Below, piece by piece: positions 60,638 through 64,000 of a stretch of 64,000 nucleotides of DNA. Source of the stretch: Dimargaris cristalligena (taxonomy: Eukaryota > Kickxellomycota > Dimargaritomycetes > Dimargaritales > Dimargaritaceae). A model generated the notes under the pieces. The model saw only the letters and a program-made list of their open reading frames with translations, was not told where the DNA came from and did not search any database. Location: the NCBI GenBank assembly GCA_027576995.1, contig JANBQC010000028.1, positions 1 to 64,000 of the forward strand, written 5' to 3'. The position numbers and the translations under genes were made by a program. Each line of letters opens with the position of its first letter. Position 1 is the first letter of the stretch.

Positions 60638-63600
60638 TTGTCCTGGTCTCTATTTGTTATCGGGGCTGGCTTACATTTGTTGTGCCTAGTTTTTAGCGCC
60701 AATATACATGTATTTCTATCCAGCCTTTATGTTCAACTGTGAATAATTATGAGCACCCAGTTCCGGCTTGACGGTAGCGAGTATAGAATAGCTGGTGGGG
60801 TCTGTAGCTACCTATTTATATCTGCCTGGCGCCGGTAGGGTCGGCTCCCGACTGGCTGGAATGGAAACGCTGGCCGGATACGAAGAGATAGAGCCAAAAA
60901 CGGGCATGTTAGTGAGTTTATTGGTAATATCTGACAATACGTAGCGGGAGAATGCACCATATATATTTTTTTTCGAAAATTGGGGATTAATAAACGAATA
61001 TTACAGTCAAGATTTTATATTATAAAGTAGTTTTAGTAAATTATTTAAATGAGCACAGTCAACTATTTTTTTATATAAAAAAACTCTTTAAAATGAGGGG
61101 CGCAAAGCAAATCTTGTTTTATTTGAATTGCACTATGTGATCTAATATAATCGATTTTGATCCGGCTTAGCGCACACTCCCTTAGAACAGGATAATGAAT
61201 CGCTATTAGACAGTACAGGTGTTACCTAAATATGAAGTATACTAATTAAATTTTTCGGAATATCCCAGGGTAAGTAGGTCGTCGGCATCCAAATTCTCAA
61301 CAACCATCGATTACATAGTACTGTCCACTAGCTCGCCTTATAGTCGAGCCCCTGAACCAGACCATAGGCCGTTCGACGATACTACATATCGAACACTCCC
61401 AATTATCAAATACCTCTTTACCCCATCCTACCGCCTACTCGTTATGCCTGACTAAGCTTTCCTGGCACTTTTGCCTATTCTAACAATTGCCAATGCATAC
61501 AACGACTGTCGAATGGGGTGGTCTGCGCTAGGCCATAATCACAATCAACCATGATGACATCTTACTCTCTCTTAGTTTGAAATATAGCCTTAAACCATTG
61601 CACTATTTAGCTAATAAGGTAGAATCCCTGGCTGGTATTTGCACCAATAGCAAAACTGGCACACAAAGTGTGAAATACCTATATTATAATTATTTAGCAG
61701 CAGTTAATCACTAAAATATATACGCAGTGTTACGCTCTAGTCCGCAATGCAGATATTATATAGCCATACCTTCAGAGTAGGGCAGTCGTTTTTTATGTAT
61801 CCTATATATCTGATTTGTTTAATATTCACTGTAGGATCAGCAGTCGGGTGAGATTTCTAATATGAATATATAAAATGGGATTGGATGCAGGGATCCAGCA
61901 TTTTATTTTTTAAAAAAAAAACAGGCAAGGCATATAAGGGAATCCTTTAAGACCTATTCATGCCCATCTAGAATGCACATATTGTTTAAATCAGGTCAAT
62001 TAGGTACTATCCTGTCCTGACCTCAACACCTATAGTAGTCGATTTTGGCTATATTGCACATTTTTTCGACTACCGTGATCTACTATTTTACTCTGTAAGT
62101 TACCCAAATCGGTAGTATGTTGGTCTGAGTTATTGGTCTGGTAATAGTTGATATATTTGATCATTCATCTATCCAACGCCAATTAATAGAAGCTAATGAG
62201 TAATTTTACTCCAAAATCTATTCGAAGCGGCCTATTTTCTTATAGGCCGCGCTCTTAGTAATGGGGGATGGAATGGTGCTAAACTGGTAGTGCAGTCTAG
62301 ATAGGCACACCGCATAAGGAGTAGTAACATAGTATCGTCAAATACAATTATCGGATTCCCACCCCCACATGCAAAACCCACTGTACACCCATATTGAAGA
62401 GGTTTCTACATACAGATCAACCAAAACAAATGATCGGTTCCATTGGATTTAAAAATAATGTATGTGGGTCTTGAGAAATAGTGGCTGAAAACGAGATTGG
62501 GTTGGGACACGGACCTAAGCCAAAGTTAGCCTAAAACCTGTGGTGTCGGTAACTCAGGCGTACCATTGGGCGAAGATACTCAAAGAGTTAAGCACATTAG
62601 TCTAGACTAGTGTTTGCCCCTGATGTATACTCCCAATCCAATCCGATACTTAAAGGCACATAAGCCATGGCCGGTCAATCTTGGGGAGCCTTATTAGAGA
62701 TGCAACGTAATCAAGCTCAGTGGGATTGAATAATGTATATAAGTACAGGAGGCCGTGCCATTGAAGAATAGCCGTGTATTATTACGAAGAAGCTACACTT
62801 TAGCAACTCCAACCAGACTCGACTGGCCTAGTCGGTGGTATTGTTTCGCTCCCTATATAATTGGCAAGGTTGATGGTGGACTGGTGATTCTTGCCCCGCG
62901 GCACACGGTGTATGGTATTCCAGGGGCAGCTTGGATGGGGGGGGGCAGTCTAAGCTCGGGAACGCACGGGGAGTAGGAATCTCAGGTCAAACAATGCCGA
63001 ACTCTGCAGTAGATTTTACTCAGCGCAAGTAAGCAGCCACACGCATGGCTGCACCCAACATCGACCCCCTCGCTCTCCTGGCCATTTGACTATTTTTTGC
63101 ATGTCATTTTCCGTAGCTCGGCCTCCGGCCCTCCCCACAGGGATATTATTTATATAGGTTTTATTCTACTTCTCGTGGTTGGGTAATCGTCAGATCTCAG
63201 GCGTTGGCACTACCGATAAGTCGATTTTATCTTATTATAGTACACGGCGCCGCTGACGCACTCTCTTTCTCTCCCACTTAGCTATTTAGTCACTCTCGCA
63301 GTATTCCCATCACGATTATCTTTCCACGCTTCCTTCCATGATGTAGCGGGGAACCACGGCTTTGAACTCCAATAATGGATTTTTACATAATTGCATCAAT
63401 TCAATTTATTGATTAATATCGACTAAACTAATCCTCAAATTGATACAGGAGTTTTAAACCAGACACTTGTTCGACTGTTCTGCTCAGTTGGCGTATCATT
63501 AAGGCATTTGGTAACCAGTCATTTTTAGTATATCTGCTAAGTCATGTGGCTCTACAATAACCATAGCCAAGTCACTTTCCCTCCGTCTCTCTCCCCCCCT

Positions 63601-64000
63601 CGTTCTCTGGAGAGGGGACACGTCGGTACTGAATTGAGTAAGTCAGTATAGTCAACCTCGCATGGATTCATTCCATACCTTTCAGTCGCACCACCACGCC
63701 TCCTTATCTCCATATCGAATACTTATATTACTCATAATGAATACACCCCATATTTGGCTCGGCATCACCCCCGTACGAAACCTTCTCCAACTACCGCCAA
63801 TGCTGGTCAATTGTGCCGCCGGGCCACAGGCACCGACCGAGTTGCCGTGCCAGAGCCTGTTACGGGTCACATCAAGGGGTTCCCAGCACTGTATTGGCTT
63901 ACATGTAGGCAAGGCGGGAATGGTGCCCCTGGTTGAGCGAAGGTTGCCGGCTTAAGAAAACCAGCTGGGTTGCATCCCAGGGTTGGCCATTTCTACATGA
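60638..64000. other. intergenic region to the window end, 3.4 kb
   Basis: AT-rich sequence with poly-T and poly-A runs (near 60965, 61065 and 61912). Frames at 62755-62976 and 63662-63955 have no recognisable motif. The last 400 bases are more GC-rich and could be the edge of a gene continuing past the window, but nothing identifiable is seen. Confidence 0.4.

Overview
This window is eukaryotic nuclear DNA, almost certainly from a fungus. The protein-coding genes carry short spliceosomal introns with strong GTAAGT-type donors, and the gene set is fungal: squalene synthase, a Ycf1/MRP-type ABC transporter, a secreted tyrosinase, Cym1 presequence protease, a Prd1-like M3 peptidase and an F-BAR/DEP/RhoGAP protein. 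FIGNL1 and APC7, which budding yeast lacks, together with a secreted F-box-like protein, make an early-diverging (zoopagomycete-like) lineage more likely than an ascomycete yeast. That placement is inference; no marker here fixes the species.

Layout. 0.7-7.3 kb: a small four-exon Alba-family (Rpp20/Rpp25-like) gene and a full-length 1541-residue ABCC transporter on the minus strand (three exons). 9.6-15.8 kb: squalene synthase, the spliceosomal SmB protein and a large disordered protein of unknown function. 18.8-20.4 kb: secreted tyrosinase. 24.4-30.7 kb: minus-strand FIGNL1-type AAA ATPase (five exons, 741 residues) followed by Utp5/WDR43 (two exons, 745 residues). 31.5-35 kb: a repeat island with a decayed paralogue of the secreted F-box-like gene, one copy of a mobile-element-like repeat, a large diverged inverted repeat and a short tandem repeat. 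35.8-45.6 kb: plus-strand APC7-like TPR protein, proteasome alpha-3 subunit and the F-BAR/DEP/RhoGAP protein. 48-55.9 kb: a Prd1-like peptidase interrupted by a frameshift, and Cym1 (five exons). 56.1-60.6 kb: a second, inverted copy of the repeat, lying partly inside a block almost free of CpG, then the intact secreted F-box-like gene.

Most genes are housekeeping and unrelated in pathway: RNA processing (Alba, SmB, Utp5), protein turnover (APC7, proteasome alpha-3, Cym1, Prd1-like), recombination control (FIGNL1), sterol synthesis (ERG9) and transport (ABCC). There is no operon logic. The most unusual material is in the two repeat islands. Each pairs the same repeat family with a member of the secreted F-box-like family, and the 56-57 kb block shows CpG loss of the kind produced by cytosine-methylation decay. 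Several gene models (Alba, ABCC N-terminus, FIGNL1 C-terminus, Utp5 N-terminus, APC7, Cym1) were assembled here by reading through introns by eye; splice sites are predictions.
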